From Candidatus Pacearchaeota archaeon (GTDB taxonomy: Archaea; Nanobdellota; Nanobdellia; Pacearchaeales; GW2011-AR1): DNA of 24,660 nt. The stretch spans positions 1 through 24,660 of the forward strand of contig JACOWL010000026.1 in NCBI GenBank assembly GCA_016176815.1, written 5' to 3'. The notes beneath the pieces are model-generated. The model ran no database searches, was not told where the DNA came from, and saw nothing but the letters and a program-made list of their open reading frames with translations. This document shows positions 1-6,448 of the stretch, piece by piece (position 1 is the first letter of the stretch; the number at the start of each line of letters is the position of its first letter). Made by a program: the position numbers and the translations under genes.

Positions 1-153
1 TTTAATTCCTGCGCAGATTGTTCTCTCGCCTAATTCACCGACGTCAAGAGTTAATTTGTAAAGTTTGTCCGCGCCTTTAATTTCTTCAACTTTTTTTATT
101 TCAGCAACTCTTAAATCAAGTTTTTCCCAGTCTGAAAAATCTGCTTCCGTCAT
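1..153 (-). CDS. tRNA-binding domain protein (MetRS beta-type), 5' part only
   Basis: The reading frame starts at an ATG on the minus strand at 151-153 and runs off the left edge, so about 51 N-terminal residues are visible. They begin MTEADFSDWEKLDLRVAEIK and continue with an ADKLYKLTLDVGE segment and TICAGIK. This is the start of the EMAP/CsaA/Arc1p-type OB fold (tRNA_bind) that occurs as the C-terminal domain of bacterial MetRS or as a separate beta subunit in many archaea. The known role is to bind tRNA non-specifically and raise synthetase affinity. The ATG overlaps the stop of the RibD-like gene (ATGA), and metG lies just upstream in the same operon, supporting a role as the detached MetRS subunit. 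Family assignment is fairly sure; the C-terminal half is not visible. Confidence 0.8.
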   Translation of the reverse strand, partial: MTEADFSDWEKLDLRVAEIKKVEEIKGADKLYKLTLDVGELGERTICAGIK

Positions 154-653
154 TTTAGTTTGTAATGCAATTGGATTATTACTTTATCTAATTTTTTAGA
201 TTTTATTAATTTTAATTTTTTATTAAATTTCTCGCTAAAAATTCTAATTCCTTTTCCTGCAATTACAGGTTCTAAATTAATGATTAACTCATCAATTAAG
301 TTTTGATGTAAAAAACAATTATTTAATTTTTCACCAGCAGTAAAGATTGTTTCTTTATATCTCTTTGATTTTGCAATTTCTATCGCATTTTTTGGAGAGC
401 TTGCATAAATCCACCCCTTAGCTAATTTTATTTTTTGTTTCTTAGAAACAACAATTTTTGTAACCTTATCAAAAAGAGAGATATTATAATTTTTAGTCGT
501 TTCATAAGCTCTTCTGCTTAAAATCAAACATTTTTTATTTATAACTAATTTGCAAAATTCATTCCAATTTTCATCTGAAAGAAAATCTTCGTTTCCATTT
601 TTTCTCGCAATTATTCCGTCAATTGAAGAGGCATTAAATAATATTATCTTCAT
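150..653 (-). CDS. RibD C-terminal / dihydrofolate reductase-like protein
   Basis: A 167-residue protein of the RibD_C/DHFR-like fold. Visible signatures are the N-terminal strand and loop KIILFNASSIDGIIA, a central ILSRRAYETT segment (in the position of the family's gRkTye motif), and the C-terminal AGEKLNN...NLIDELIINLEPVIAGKGIRIF block, which matches the gLvDEl...PvilGkG..lF pattern. Family members are NADPH-dependent reductases of pteridines or of the riboflavin-pathway pyrimidine; the substrate cannot be read from the sequence. Length fits a stand-alone domain, with no deaminase domain. It sits between metG and the MetRS-type tRNA-binding domain gene with ATGA overlaps on both sides, so it is translationally coupled to genes of unrelated function. 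Confidence 0.8.
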   Translation of the reverse strand: MKIILFNASSIDGIIARKNGNEDFLSDENWNEFCKLVINKKCLILSRRAYETTKNYNISLFDKVTKIVVSKKQKIKLAKGWIYASSPKNAIEIAKSKRYKETIFTAGEKLNNCFLHQNLIDELIINLEPVIAGKGIRIFSEKFNKKLKLIKSKKLDKVIIQLHYKLK

Positions 654-784
654 AGTATTTTTTTAAATAAAATTTCTGATTTTTTTATTTTTATTACTTT
701 AATGGGTTTTTTAATTTCATCTAAAGAGATTTTAAATCCAAAGATTTTTGCAATTTTTTCAGAAGTTTCAGGAATAAAAGGGCA
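650..784 (-). pseudogene. metG: out-of-frame C-terminal tail of MetRS
   Basis: Forty-four codons in a different frame from the main metG ORF begin CPFIPETSEKIAKIFGF and continue to a TGA at 650-652. PFIPETSEKI is the conserved helix near the end of the MetRS anticodon-binding bundle (compare SPFMPETAEKI-type sequences). The tail's stop overlaps the ATG of the RibD-like gene (ATGA), which shows that this, not the stop at 721, was the original 3' end of metG. The junction region reads GAATGCAATGCCC, containing two AATGC units, so a deletion between short repeats is plausible. Confidence 0.75.
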
Positions 785-1986
785 TTGCATTCGTCAATAA
801 AACTGAAAATTTCATTCAAAACTTTGTCTAATTCATAATTTTCAAAATGTTTTTCAATTTCTTTAAGTTTAATTTTTTTTAATAATTTATTTTCTGTTTT
901 TTCAAGCCCGTATTTTTCAATTAAAGCACTAACTCTTGAAACTAAATTTCCAAGTTTATCTGCAAGTTCATTATTATGTCTGTCAATTAAAGCTTGCTCT
1001 GAAAAATCTCCGTCTTCGCCGAAAGGCGCCGCCCTGAATAAAAAATATCTTGCTGAATCCACTCCCGCAATTGAAATTAATTCATCAATATAAAGAATTT
1101 TCCCCCTGGATTTTGAAATTTTTTCTTTGTCAAAAGTCCACCATCCGTGCGCAAAAATTTTTTTTGGAAGAGTTATTCCTGCAGACATTAACATTGCAGG
1201 CCAATAAACAGCATGAAACCATAAAATATCTTTTCCAATCAAATGAACATCTGTTGGCCAGAATTTTTCCCTGCCTTTTTCTCTTGTTGCAGAATAATAA
1301 TTTGTCAGAGCATCAAACCAAACATAACAAACATGTTTTTTATCAAAAGGCAGGGGAATTCCCCAATCAAAACTTGTTCTTGAAATAGACAAATCATTCA
1401 ACCCTTCTTTAACTCGGTTAATTATTTCTTTTTCTCTATTTTTTGGCAAAATAAATTCTTTTTTATATAATTCAAGAAGTTTTTTTTGATATTTTGAAAG
1501 TTTAAAAAAATAAGATTTTTCTTTGATTAATTCCGCTTTCTTTTTATGTATCGGGCATAATCCGTTTTCCAAATCTTTTTCAGTATAATATGCCTCGCAT
1601 CCGGTGCAGTATAACCCTTTATATTCCCCGAGATAAATATCTCCATTGTCATAAACTTTCTGCAAAATTTCTCCGACGATTTTTTCATGCTCCTTGTCAG
1701 TTGTTCTTATGAATTTATCATAAGTTAAATTTAATTTTTCCCAGTCTTTTTTTATTCTTAAAACAAGCTCATCAGCAAATTCTTTTGGTTTTTTGTTTTG
1801 TTTTTTTGCAGCTTCTTCTATTTTTTTGCCGTGCTCGTCTGTTCCGGTAAGAAAAAAAACATCTTCTCCTTTAAGCCGATGCCATCTTGCTAAAATATCC
1901 GCAGCGAGGGTCGTATATGCGTGGCCGACATGAAGAATATCATTCGGGTAATAAATCGGAGTTGTAACATAAAATTTTTTATTCAT
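721..1986 (-). CDS. metG: methionyl-tRNA synthetase, main frame, C-terminus disrupted
   Basis: Class I aminoacyl-tRNA synthetase charging tRNA-Met. The protein begins MNKKFYVTTPIYYPNDILHV; the HIGH-type motif is HVGH at residues 19-22. A zinc knuckle region CTGCEAYY...GLCPIH follows at about residues 127-146, and the KMSKS loop reads KISKS near residue 290. The anticodon-binding helical bundle starts after FSEQALIDRHNNELADKLGN. The frame then leaves the family pattern at FIDECN and ends in 15-20 unrelated residues. The expected continuation CPFIPETSEKI lies in another frame (650-784), and about 40 residues that normally separate these blocks (by comparison with E. coli MetRS) are absent. This looks like a roughly 120-nt deletion with a frame change. 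It is the first gene of an operon with the RibD-like and tRNA-binding genes. As an essential enzyme its interruption is surprising, so either another copy exists, the truncation is tolerated, or the assembly is wrong here. Confidence 0.9.
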   Translation of the reverse strand: MNKKFYVTTPIYYPNDILHVGHAYTTLAADILARWHRLKGEDVFFLTGTDEHGKKIEEAAKKQNKKPKEFADELVLRIKKDWEKLNLTYDKFIRTTDKEHEKIVGEILQKVYDNGDIYLGEYKGLYCTGCEAYYTEKDLENGLCPIHKKKAELIKEKSYFFKLSKYQKKLLELYKKEFILPKNREKEIINRVKEGLNDLSISRTSFDWGIPLPFDKKHVCYVWFDALTNYYSATREKGREKFWPTDVHLIGKDILWFHAVYWPAMLMSAGITLPKKIFAHGWWTFDKEKISKSRGKILYIDELISIAGVDSARYFLFRAAPFGEDGDFSEQALIDRHNNELADKLGNLVSRVSALIEKYGLEKTENKLLKKIKLKEIEKHFENYELDKVLNEIFSFIDECNALLFLKLLKKLQKSLDLKSL

Positions 1987-2016
1987 CTATTTTATAGAAA
2001 AGAATAATATAAAAAC

Positions 2017-2967
2017 TTAACTTTTCCATATATAATTTTTTATTTTTTCCGTTGCATAAAAAGTTTTGTCGTGGCCCAAAAATTTAACTAAAGACCACAA
2101 AGCCATTTCTTTTTCCGCCCTGTTTGGTTTTCTTAATTTATCTTTATTTTTTAAATTTTTATCATAAATTAAAACATTATTTTCCAATTTTAAATAATAA
2201 TCAACTGTTTTTTGCGTCGGAATAGCGAACTGGCACATTTGCAAAGGAATAATGTTTTTCTTTTTATTTAATTTCTGCTCTATTAATTGAAGATATCCCG
2301 CAATTTCATGCGCGCAAAAATTTACAATCCCGGAACTTTCTTTATCATCAAAATATTTGTATCGTATATTAAATCTTTTTGACGGACACGAATGGTCTGA
2401 GCCGATATTTAAAGAAATAACATATTTTTCCAATGAATCTTTAACAGGAACAGAAGTCAGCTTAAATTTATTTTTTCTTTCTTTTTTTGTTCTCGACGGA
2501 ACTTCAACTATAACTTCTGCGCCGTCTTTATCAACTCTCTCAGGCTTGTCATAAGACTTGATAAAAATCTTGGCATTTTTCTGATAAGAATAAGCAAAAA
2601 GTCTTGCGCCTTCCAGACATTCAACTAAAGAGACTTTTCTTTTTCTTTTGTCTTTTCCCAACGGCATAAAACTATATCCGCAAAATTCATAATTTTTAAT
2701 CTGATTAAAAATTTCTTCTCTCAACTGAACAGGGGTTTTTCTAATTTTAAGCGCGTGTTCTAAAGAATAATATCTAATGGGTTTTACTTCCGGTCCGTGT
2801 TTCATAAATTTTTTTGCATTCTTATAATTTTTTGGAATAAAAGACTGCAAAATTGAATACTCATTTTGCTTTAAATTTGCAATTTCATAAAGCTCTTTTA
2901 TCTCAACTTTATTTTTTGCTTTTATTTCTGCTTTTGCAGGTTCTTTGAAAAATGTTTTTTTAACCAT
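2017..2967 (-). CDS. conserved-looking protein of unknown function, 316 aa
   Basis: I do not recognise the family. The protein is soluble and lysine-rich, with no signal peptide or membrane segment. The N-terminal 30 residues are charged and look flexible. The middle (about residues 50-125) contains FMKHGPEVKPIRYYSLEHAL and YEFCGYSFMPLGK. A central block with a DHSCPSKRFNIRYKYF segment and a VNFCAHEIAGYLQLIEQ segment places Cys and His residues close together and could bind metal, but the spacing fits no zinc-finger type I know. Codon use and composition match the neighbours. It is 30 nt upstream of metG on the same strand and could be co-transcribed with it. A TATA-like TTTATAAA (minus strand) lies in the 91-bp gap shared with the divergent Hsp20-like gene. 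Confidence 0.75.
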   Translation of the reverse strand: MVKKTFFKEPAKAEIKAKNKVEIKELYEIANLKQNEYSILQSFIPKNYKNAKKFMKHGPEVKPIRYYSLEHALKIRKTPVQLREEIFNQIKNYEFCGYSFMPLGKDKRKRKVSLVECLEGARLFAYSYQKNAKIFIKSYDKPERVDKDGAEVIVEVPSRTKKERKNKFKLTSVPVKDSLEKYVISLNIGSDHSCPSKRFNIRYKYFDDKESSGIVNFCAHEIAGYLQLIEQKLNKKKNIIPLQMCQFAIPTQKTVDYYLKLENNVLIYDKNLKNKDKLRKPNRAEKEMALWSLVKFLGHDKTFYATEKIKNYIWKS

Positions 2968-3058
2968 ATTTTTTAAAAAATTAGCCTGTTTATAAAAATT
3001 ATTATACTAAATGAGTTAACACCGAAGAACTTTTAAAGATTATATTCTTAAGAAAAAG

Positions 3059-3679
3059 ATGTTTAATAAAAGATGCTGCAGAAATTGCAGAGAAAAAGTA
3101 AGCAGTAAATATAGATTCTGTCCAAGCTGCGGAAGAGAAATAGAAAGTTATAGAGAAGAAGATTGGGGAATGCTGGGAAGAGAAGATATTTTTGACGATG
3201 AATCTTTTGCAAATCCTTTTTTTGCGGGTTTTGGCGGAAAAATGTTAAATAGCATGCTTGGAAACGCTTTCAAAATGCTGGAAAAAGAAATGAAGAATAT
3301 GGAAAAGTCTCCGGGGTCAAATTTTAGATTAATGATTAATGGAAAAGAAATTCAGATTGGCCAGCAAAAAAAATCAAAAAAGACAATCAGAAAAATTCCA
3401 AAAAGAGAATTTGGAAAAGAACAATTAAAAAAAATTTCAGAACTGCCTAAAAAAGAGCCAAAAACAAGTTTGAGAAGAATCGGGGATAAAATTATTTATG
3501 AAATAGAAATGCCGGAAGTAAAATCCTTGAACGATGTTTTGATAAATAATTTGGAAAACAGCATTGAAATAAAAGCCATAGGGGAATCTGCAATATATTC
3601 CAAGACGATTCCAATTAATATGCCGATAACAAATCAATTATCTCAGGGGAAATTAATTCTGGAATTAGGGGAAGATTAG
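3059..3679 (+). CDS. zinc-ribbon protein with C-terminal Hsp20-like domain
   Basis: Two modules are visible. Residues 6-25 form a C4 zinc ribbon (RNCREKVSSKYRFCPSCGRE; Cys7, Cys10, Cys22, Cys25). After an acidic, Gly/Phe-rich linker and a basic stretch, residues about 140-206 form an Hsp20/CS-type beta sandwich: KIIYEIEMPEVKSLNDVLI, NSIEIKAIGESAIYSKTIPI, then a final GKLILELGED strand. This matches the small heat-shock pattern (hydrophobic-Met-Pro-Gly/Glu-Val, Y.k.i.l, G.L.l.l). The inferred role is a chaperone-like or protein-interaction factor, with the ribbon binding a partner or nucleic acid. The IXI tail typical of oligomerising Hsp20s is not obvious. It is transcribed divergently from the 316-aa gene. 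Confidence 0.75.
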   Translation: MFNKRCCRNCREKVSSKYRFCPSCGREIESYREEDWGMLGREDIFDDESFANPFFAGFGGKMLNSMLGNAFKMLEKEMKNMEKSPGSNFRLMINGKEIQIGQQKKSKKTIRKIPKREFGKEQLKKISELPKKEPKTSLRRIGDKIIYEIEMPEVKSLNDVLINNLENSIEIKAIGESAIYSKTIPINMPITNQLSQGKLILELGED

Positions 3680-3689
3680 GATTGGAATT

Positions 3690-3965
3690 TTAATTCTTAA
3701 GAAAAACTAAAAGATAACTAAGAACCTGAAGAAAAACACCAATATAAAAGATTAAATAAGGTATAAATAACTTTTTATCTAACTTTGACTTTCTTATTTT
3801 GAAATTAGGAGAACCATCTTCTTTTGGTTTTTCTTCCCACTTTGCAAATTTATATTTGTCAGAAGTCTTAGCGTTCTTATTTAAAAGGAAAATTCGCAAT
3901 TGACTCAATACCATGAATAAAAAACCAATTAAACCTAACAAAGATGATGAAATTTCAAATCGCAT
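3690..3965 (-). CDS. small two-helix membrane protein, unknown function
   Basis: A 91-residue protein with a hydrophobic helix at about residues 8-28 (SLLGLIGFLFMVLSQLRIFLL) and another at about residues 68-89 (FIPYLIFYIGVFLQVLSYLL), joined by a charged, Lys-rich loop. No family is recognised. Its start overlaps the 3' end of the homing endonuclease gene by 11 nt on the same strand, so it is probably translated from the same transcript; this may be chance placement rather than functional linkage. It ends 10 nt from the end of the convergent Hsp20-like gene. Confidence 0.6.
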   Translation of the reverse strand: MRFEISSSLLGLIGFLFMVLSQLRIFLLNKNAKTSDKYKFAKWEEKPKEDGSPNFKIRKSKLDKKLFIPYLIFYIGVFLQVLSYLLVFLKN

Positions 3966-5013
3966 TTTTTTCTTTTAACCTCATTATTTCTTCAATTTTA
4001 TTAACGCATTTAGAAACATCTTTCTTAATATCACTTTCCCAAAAAGAAAGAAATGTCCATGAATTATTATCTACTTTCTTGATATATGCTTCTTTAGTTT
4101 TATCTCTATTTATTCCTTTAATCTGATGAGGGTGTAATTCTTTTCCAGCATATTTTTCTGGATTTGCGTGCCAAAAATCGCCATTCACCTCAATAATAAT
4201 TTTTTGTTTCGGAAAACAAAAATCACACATAAATTTATTCATAAATTTGAATTGATGTATGAAATCGATTTCTTCTTTATATCCTTTTTTGATGAGTTCT
4301 GCTTTAATTTTTCTTTCTGGATTTGTATTCTCTTGTTTTGGAAAATCTCCTCGTACGTATTGTTGCAATGTTTTTTCTCTAATTTTTGATTTAATATTCT
4401 CAGATTTATCTTTACCGAATTCTTCTTCAAAACTTTTTCCTTTTCTATGCGAAGATATTCCCAAATGAGATTTTACTAATTTCTTGTTTAATTCTTTGCT
4501 CTTTTCTGTTCCATAGATTTCTTCCAAGGTTTTTCCTTTCTTATTTGACTTTTGACCTAAATGCGACAATCTTAATTTTTCTTTTGTTTCGTCTGAACGT
4601 TTTATTCCTTTTAATTTAGCGCTTATATCAGGTCTTTTTTTATTTGTCCAAAAACCAGATTTTCCTTTATTAAAATAACCTGCATTTTTAATGGGGACAT
4701 TATTTTCTTTAAGAACTTTTGAGATAGTTCCATGAGAACAATCAAACAATTTAGCAATAGCAGATATAGATTTATTTTCAAGATATGATTCAATTATCTT
4801 TTTTTCATCTAATTCTTTCTTTAACGGGGATTTGTATCCTTTTTGAAATAAATTAGCTCTCGCTTCTTTTAAGTTCCGCGTTACATTATATTTTTTTAGA
4901 ACTCGTTGTATGGTTGTTAAAGCATATTCTAATCTTTTGGAAATTTTCCTACCAGATAGACCTCCAGTTACATAGAGATTAATTATTTTTGATTCATCAA
5001 TAAATTTTTTCAT
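3955..5013 (-). CDS. homing endonuclease, Vsr-like (EDxHD) nuclease with HTH and NUMOD3-like repeats
   Basis: Modular DNA-binding nuclease of 352 aa. Two helix-turn-helix segments lie at about residues 5-45 (GLSGRKISKRLEYALTTIQR) and 70-108 (SISAIAKLFDCSHGTISKVL). Residues about 115-215 carry NUMOD3-type minor-groove motifs (RPDISAKLKGIKRSDETKEK, SHLGQKSNKKGKTLEE, SHLGISSHRKGKSFEE). The C-terminus (about 228-340) is a Vsr-fold nuclease: NPERKIKAELIKKG, then DFCFPKQKIIIEVNGDFWHA, then NRDKTKEAYIKK and WTFLSFWESDI. The E, D, H and D residues fit the EDxHD group typified by I-Bth0305I. Such proteins cut a specific site and promote spread of their own gene or a host intron. No intron or intein surrounds it, so it is read as free-standing. 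There is no host gene in this window whose split it would explain. Confidence 0.82.
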   Translation of the reverse strand: MKKFIDESKIINLYVTGGLSGRKISKRLEYALTTIQRVLKKYNVTRNLKEARANLFQKGYKSPLKKELDEKKIIESYLENKSISAIAKLFDCSHGTISKVLKENNVPIKNAGYFNKGKSGFWTNKKRPDISAKLKGIKRSDETKEKLRLSHLGQKSNKKGKTLEEIYGTEKSKELNKKLVKSHLGISSHRKGKSFEEEFGKDKSENIKSKIREKTLQQYVRGDFPKQENTNPERKIKAELIKKGYKEEIDFIHQFKFMNKFMCDFCFPKQKIIIEVNGDFWHANPEKYAGKELHPHQIKGINRDKTKEAYIKKVDNNSWTFLSFWESDIKKDVSKCVNKIEEIMRLKEKNAI

Positions 5014-5079
5014 TAGGAATAATAATTAACTTGCCTTTTTATATAATCTATTCTTTTAAATCGTTCTCCAACTATATTT

Positions 5080-5200
5080 TTAAAATCTCATTTTAAATTT
5101 ATCTATCTGCTCTTTTAAATTTCTTGCAGGCTCTATTTCCAAGAAAAATCCTATGAAAAAAGTTTCCTCGCTTTCTAAAATTGTTTTCAAATCTCCGCTG
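5080..5200 (-). pseudogene. out-of-frame 3' extension of disA
   Basis: Immediately past the end of the DisA frame, another frame stays open and reads EFFSGDLKTILESEETFFIG, then FFLEIEPARNLKEQIDKF, to a TAA at 5080-5082. It overlaps the disA end, where the main frame reads ESPNFSAEI-stop across a run of five T. Adding one base near this run would give ESPxFFSGDLKTILESEE as a continuous protein. I read this as the true C-terminus of the cyclase protein separated by a one-base frameshift. A separate 36-codon ORF starting with TTG (overlapping the TGA) is the alternative. Confidence 0.5.
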
Positions 5201-6080
5201 AAAAATTCGGACTTTCATATCCAAGCGCTCTCGCAATTATATCTTCAGATAAAAGTTCATGATAACTAAGTTCATCTAAAAATTCTTCTGATCTTTTCAA
5301 GCCAACTTTTGAATAATCTTTAATTACAAGATTTGTTTCTTTTTCAACTCCCATCCAAATTTCTTTAAGGCTTATTTTAATCAAAGTGGATTCTCCGCCG
5401 AGTTCAATAGAATATTTTTCAAGTTCCTTGACAACTTTTTGGATTAATTTTCCTTTTTGCACGACATTAATAGCAAGCTTTAAATCAAAATAATTTTTTA
5501 TTTCAGAACGATTAAGTTTTTCAACAAAATCATCAAAAAGTTTTCTTTGCTTTTCTAAAAGCTGGATATGCTCGTTAGCTTTTCTAAGAAGGTCGCCGGT
5601 GTTTATCAAAGGGTATCTTATATTTTTATAATACAATGTAATTTGTTCTTTTTTTTCAGAGATTGCTATTACTAAAGTTTTTGCCTGTTTTGCCGCTCTT
5701 TCCGCCGCCTTGTGCCGCGTCCCTGTTTCAATAGTTTTGAATTTGCTGTCAGGCATTAAAAGCACATTTGCATAATTAATTTTTTTTAAATCTTTGCTTA
5801 AAACAATTGCCCCGTCCATTTTAGTCAGCTCAACGACTCTTTGCGGAGTGAATCTTGCGCCGATTCTAAATCCTCCGTCGAGAATTTCATTGGTATTTTC
5901 ATTTTCTACAAGAATTAATGCCCCTCTTTTTGACTGCAAAGCTCCTTCCAAGGCGCTTCTGAAATGAGTTCCGGGAGAAACTAATTTTAAAATATTAAAA
6001 AATTCCTGTTCAGAAACAATTTCTTTTGAAAAATCTTTTGCTGAAATTTTTTCAACGATGTTTCTTTGCACCTCTCCCAT
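5187..6080 (-). CDS. disA: DisA-type diadenylate cyclase (c-di-AMP synthase)
   Basis: A 297-residue protein that makes cyclic di-AMP from two ATP. The DisA_N (DAC) catalytic domain spans about residues 25-155. It contains RGALILV, GGFRIGARFTPQRVVEL, the DGA motif at 89-91 (MDGAIVLS), the strand YANVLLMPDSKFKTIETGTR, and the RHR-type motif RHK at 122-124 followed by AAERAAKQAKTLVIAISE. Similarity in this block is to bacterial DisA rather than CdaA. Residues about 160-280 are helical and correspond to the DisA linker domain. The C-terminal helix-hairpin-helix DNA-binding domain of the usual ~357-aa DisA is not seen, so DNA-scanning activity is doubtful. The 3' end appears frameshifted (see 5080-5200). 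It lies downstream of the tRNA-Ile gene on the same strand, with its own TATA-like AT-rich box near 6100-6120. Confidence 0.9.
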   Translation of the reverse strand: MGEVQRNIVEKISAKDFSKEIVSEQEFFNILKLVSPGTHFRSALEGALQSKRGALILVENENTNEILDGGFRIGARFTPQRVVELTKMDGAIVLSKDLKKINYANVLLMPDSKFKTIETGTRHKAAERAAKQAKTLVIAISEKKEQITLYYKNIRYPLINTGDLLRKANEHIQLLEKQRKLFDDFVEKLNRSEIKNYFDLKLAINVVQKGKLIQKVVKELEKYSIELGGESTLIKISLKEIWMGVEKETNLVIKDYSKVGLKRSEEFLDELSYHELLSEDIIARALGYESPNFSAEI

Positions 6081-6130
6081 TAAAATTATAGATTTTTTAA
6101 GATTAAATATTTATCGTATATGATAAAAAC

Positions 6131-6264
6131 AAAAATTTTTAATGAGGCTGCACAGATTTGGCGAGACAACAAGTTGTCTCACTCATTTTCTAAATAGGAA
6201 ATTTATAAAATGAAACTGCAAGCAGTTCAAATCTAAAAATTTTTAATGAGGCTGCACAGATTTG
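6131..6264. repeat. 30-bp direct repeat of the tRNA-Ile 3' end
   Basis: Positions 6131-6160 and 6235-6264 are identical over 30 bp. The shared sequence contains the last 18 nt of the tRNA (minus strand) plus its AT-rich trailer with the A5T5 palindrome. The 74 bp between the copies holds two tight inverted repeats: GAGACAAC-AA-GTTGTCTC (6163-6180) and AACTGC-AA-GCAGTT (6214-6227). It also holds CAGTTCAAATCT (6223-6234), an inverted copy of the T-arm/B-box segment at 6258-6269. Duplication of a tRNA 3' end is the usual trace of site-specific integration, so this is a candidate att pair or excision scar. Only the repeat itself is certain. Confidence 0.85.
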
Positions 6265-6365
6265 AACTGTGGACCCCGGCCTTTCTGAATTGTACTCAAT
6301 TCTGAATGAACGAATTTCATCCGTACTTATCAGAGCCGTGCTCTACCAAGCTGAGCTACAGCCTC
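6247..6365 (-). tRNA. tRNA-Ile (GAT) with 45-nt intron
   Basis: Read on the minus strand: acceptor GAGGCTG pairs with CAGCCTC; D stem GCTC/GAGC with loop AGCTTGGTA; anticodon stem CGGCT with GGCCG; loop CTGATA...A with anticodon GAT. The variable loop is GGGTC, the T stem CACAG/CTGTG with loop TTCAAAT, and the discriminator is A (6247). CCA is not encoded. Exon 1 is 6328-6365 and exon 2 is 6247-6282. The intron at 6283-6327 sits after position 37, the standard archaeal site cut by the bulge-helix-bulge splicing endonuclease. A T5 tract at 6235-6239 (minus strand) is a likely terminator. Confidence 0.93.
6283..6327 (-). other. tRNA-Ile intron, 45 nt, two predicted hairpins
   Basis: The intron between tRNA positions 37 and 38 starts AGTACGGATGAA and ends CAATTCAGAA. 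It can fold two stems: GATGAA-ATTCG-TTCATT (one G-U pair) and the perfect GAATTG-AGTA-CAATTC. Boundaries were set by restoring a seven-base anticodon loop and the GGCCG half of the anticodon stem; they could shift by one base because both sides carry A. Confidence 0.8.
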
Positions 6366-6387
6366 ATTCAAAAATTAAATTTATTGA

Positions 6388-6401
6388 ACTTATAAAAGTT
6401 G
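6388..6401. promoter_or_regulatory. shared, near-palindromic TATA box between tRNA-Ile and rpl15e
   Basis: The sequence AACTTATAAAAGTT reads as a TATA box on both strands. On the minus strand it lies about 23-36 nt from the tRNA 5' end (6365), the expected distance for TBP. On the plus strand it lies about 50-60 nt before the L15e start at 6449, leaving room for a short leader. Confidence 0.55.
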
Positions 6402-6448
6402 TGAATTCTCTCCAAAACACTTTTAAACTAATTTTTCATCGAGTTCTT

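Noticed and set aside
6269..6448. Apparent 60-residue N-terminal extension of L15e starting inside the tRNA gene
   Set aside because: It overlaps the tRNA and its intron, has no counterpart in L15e proteins, and ATG 6449 gives the normal length.
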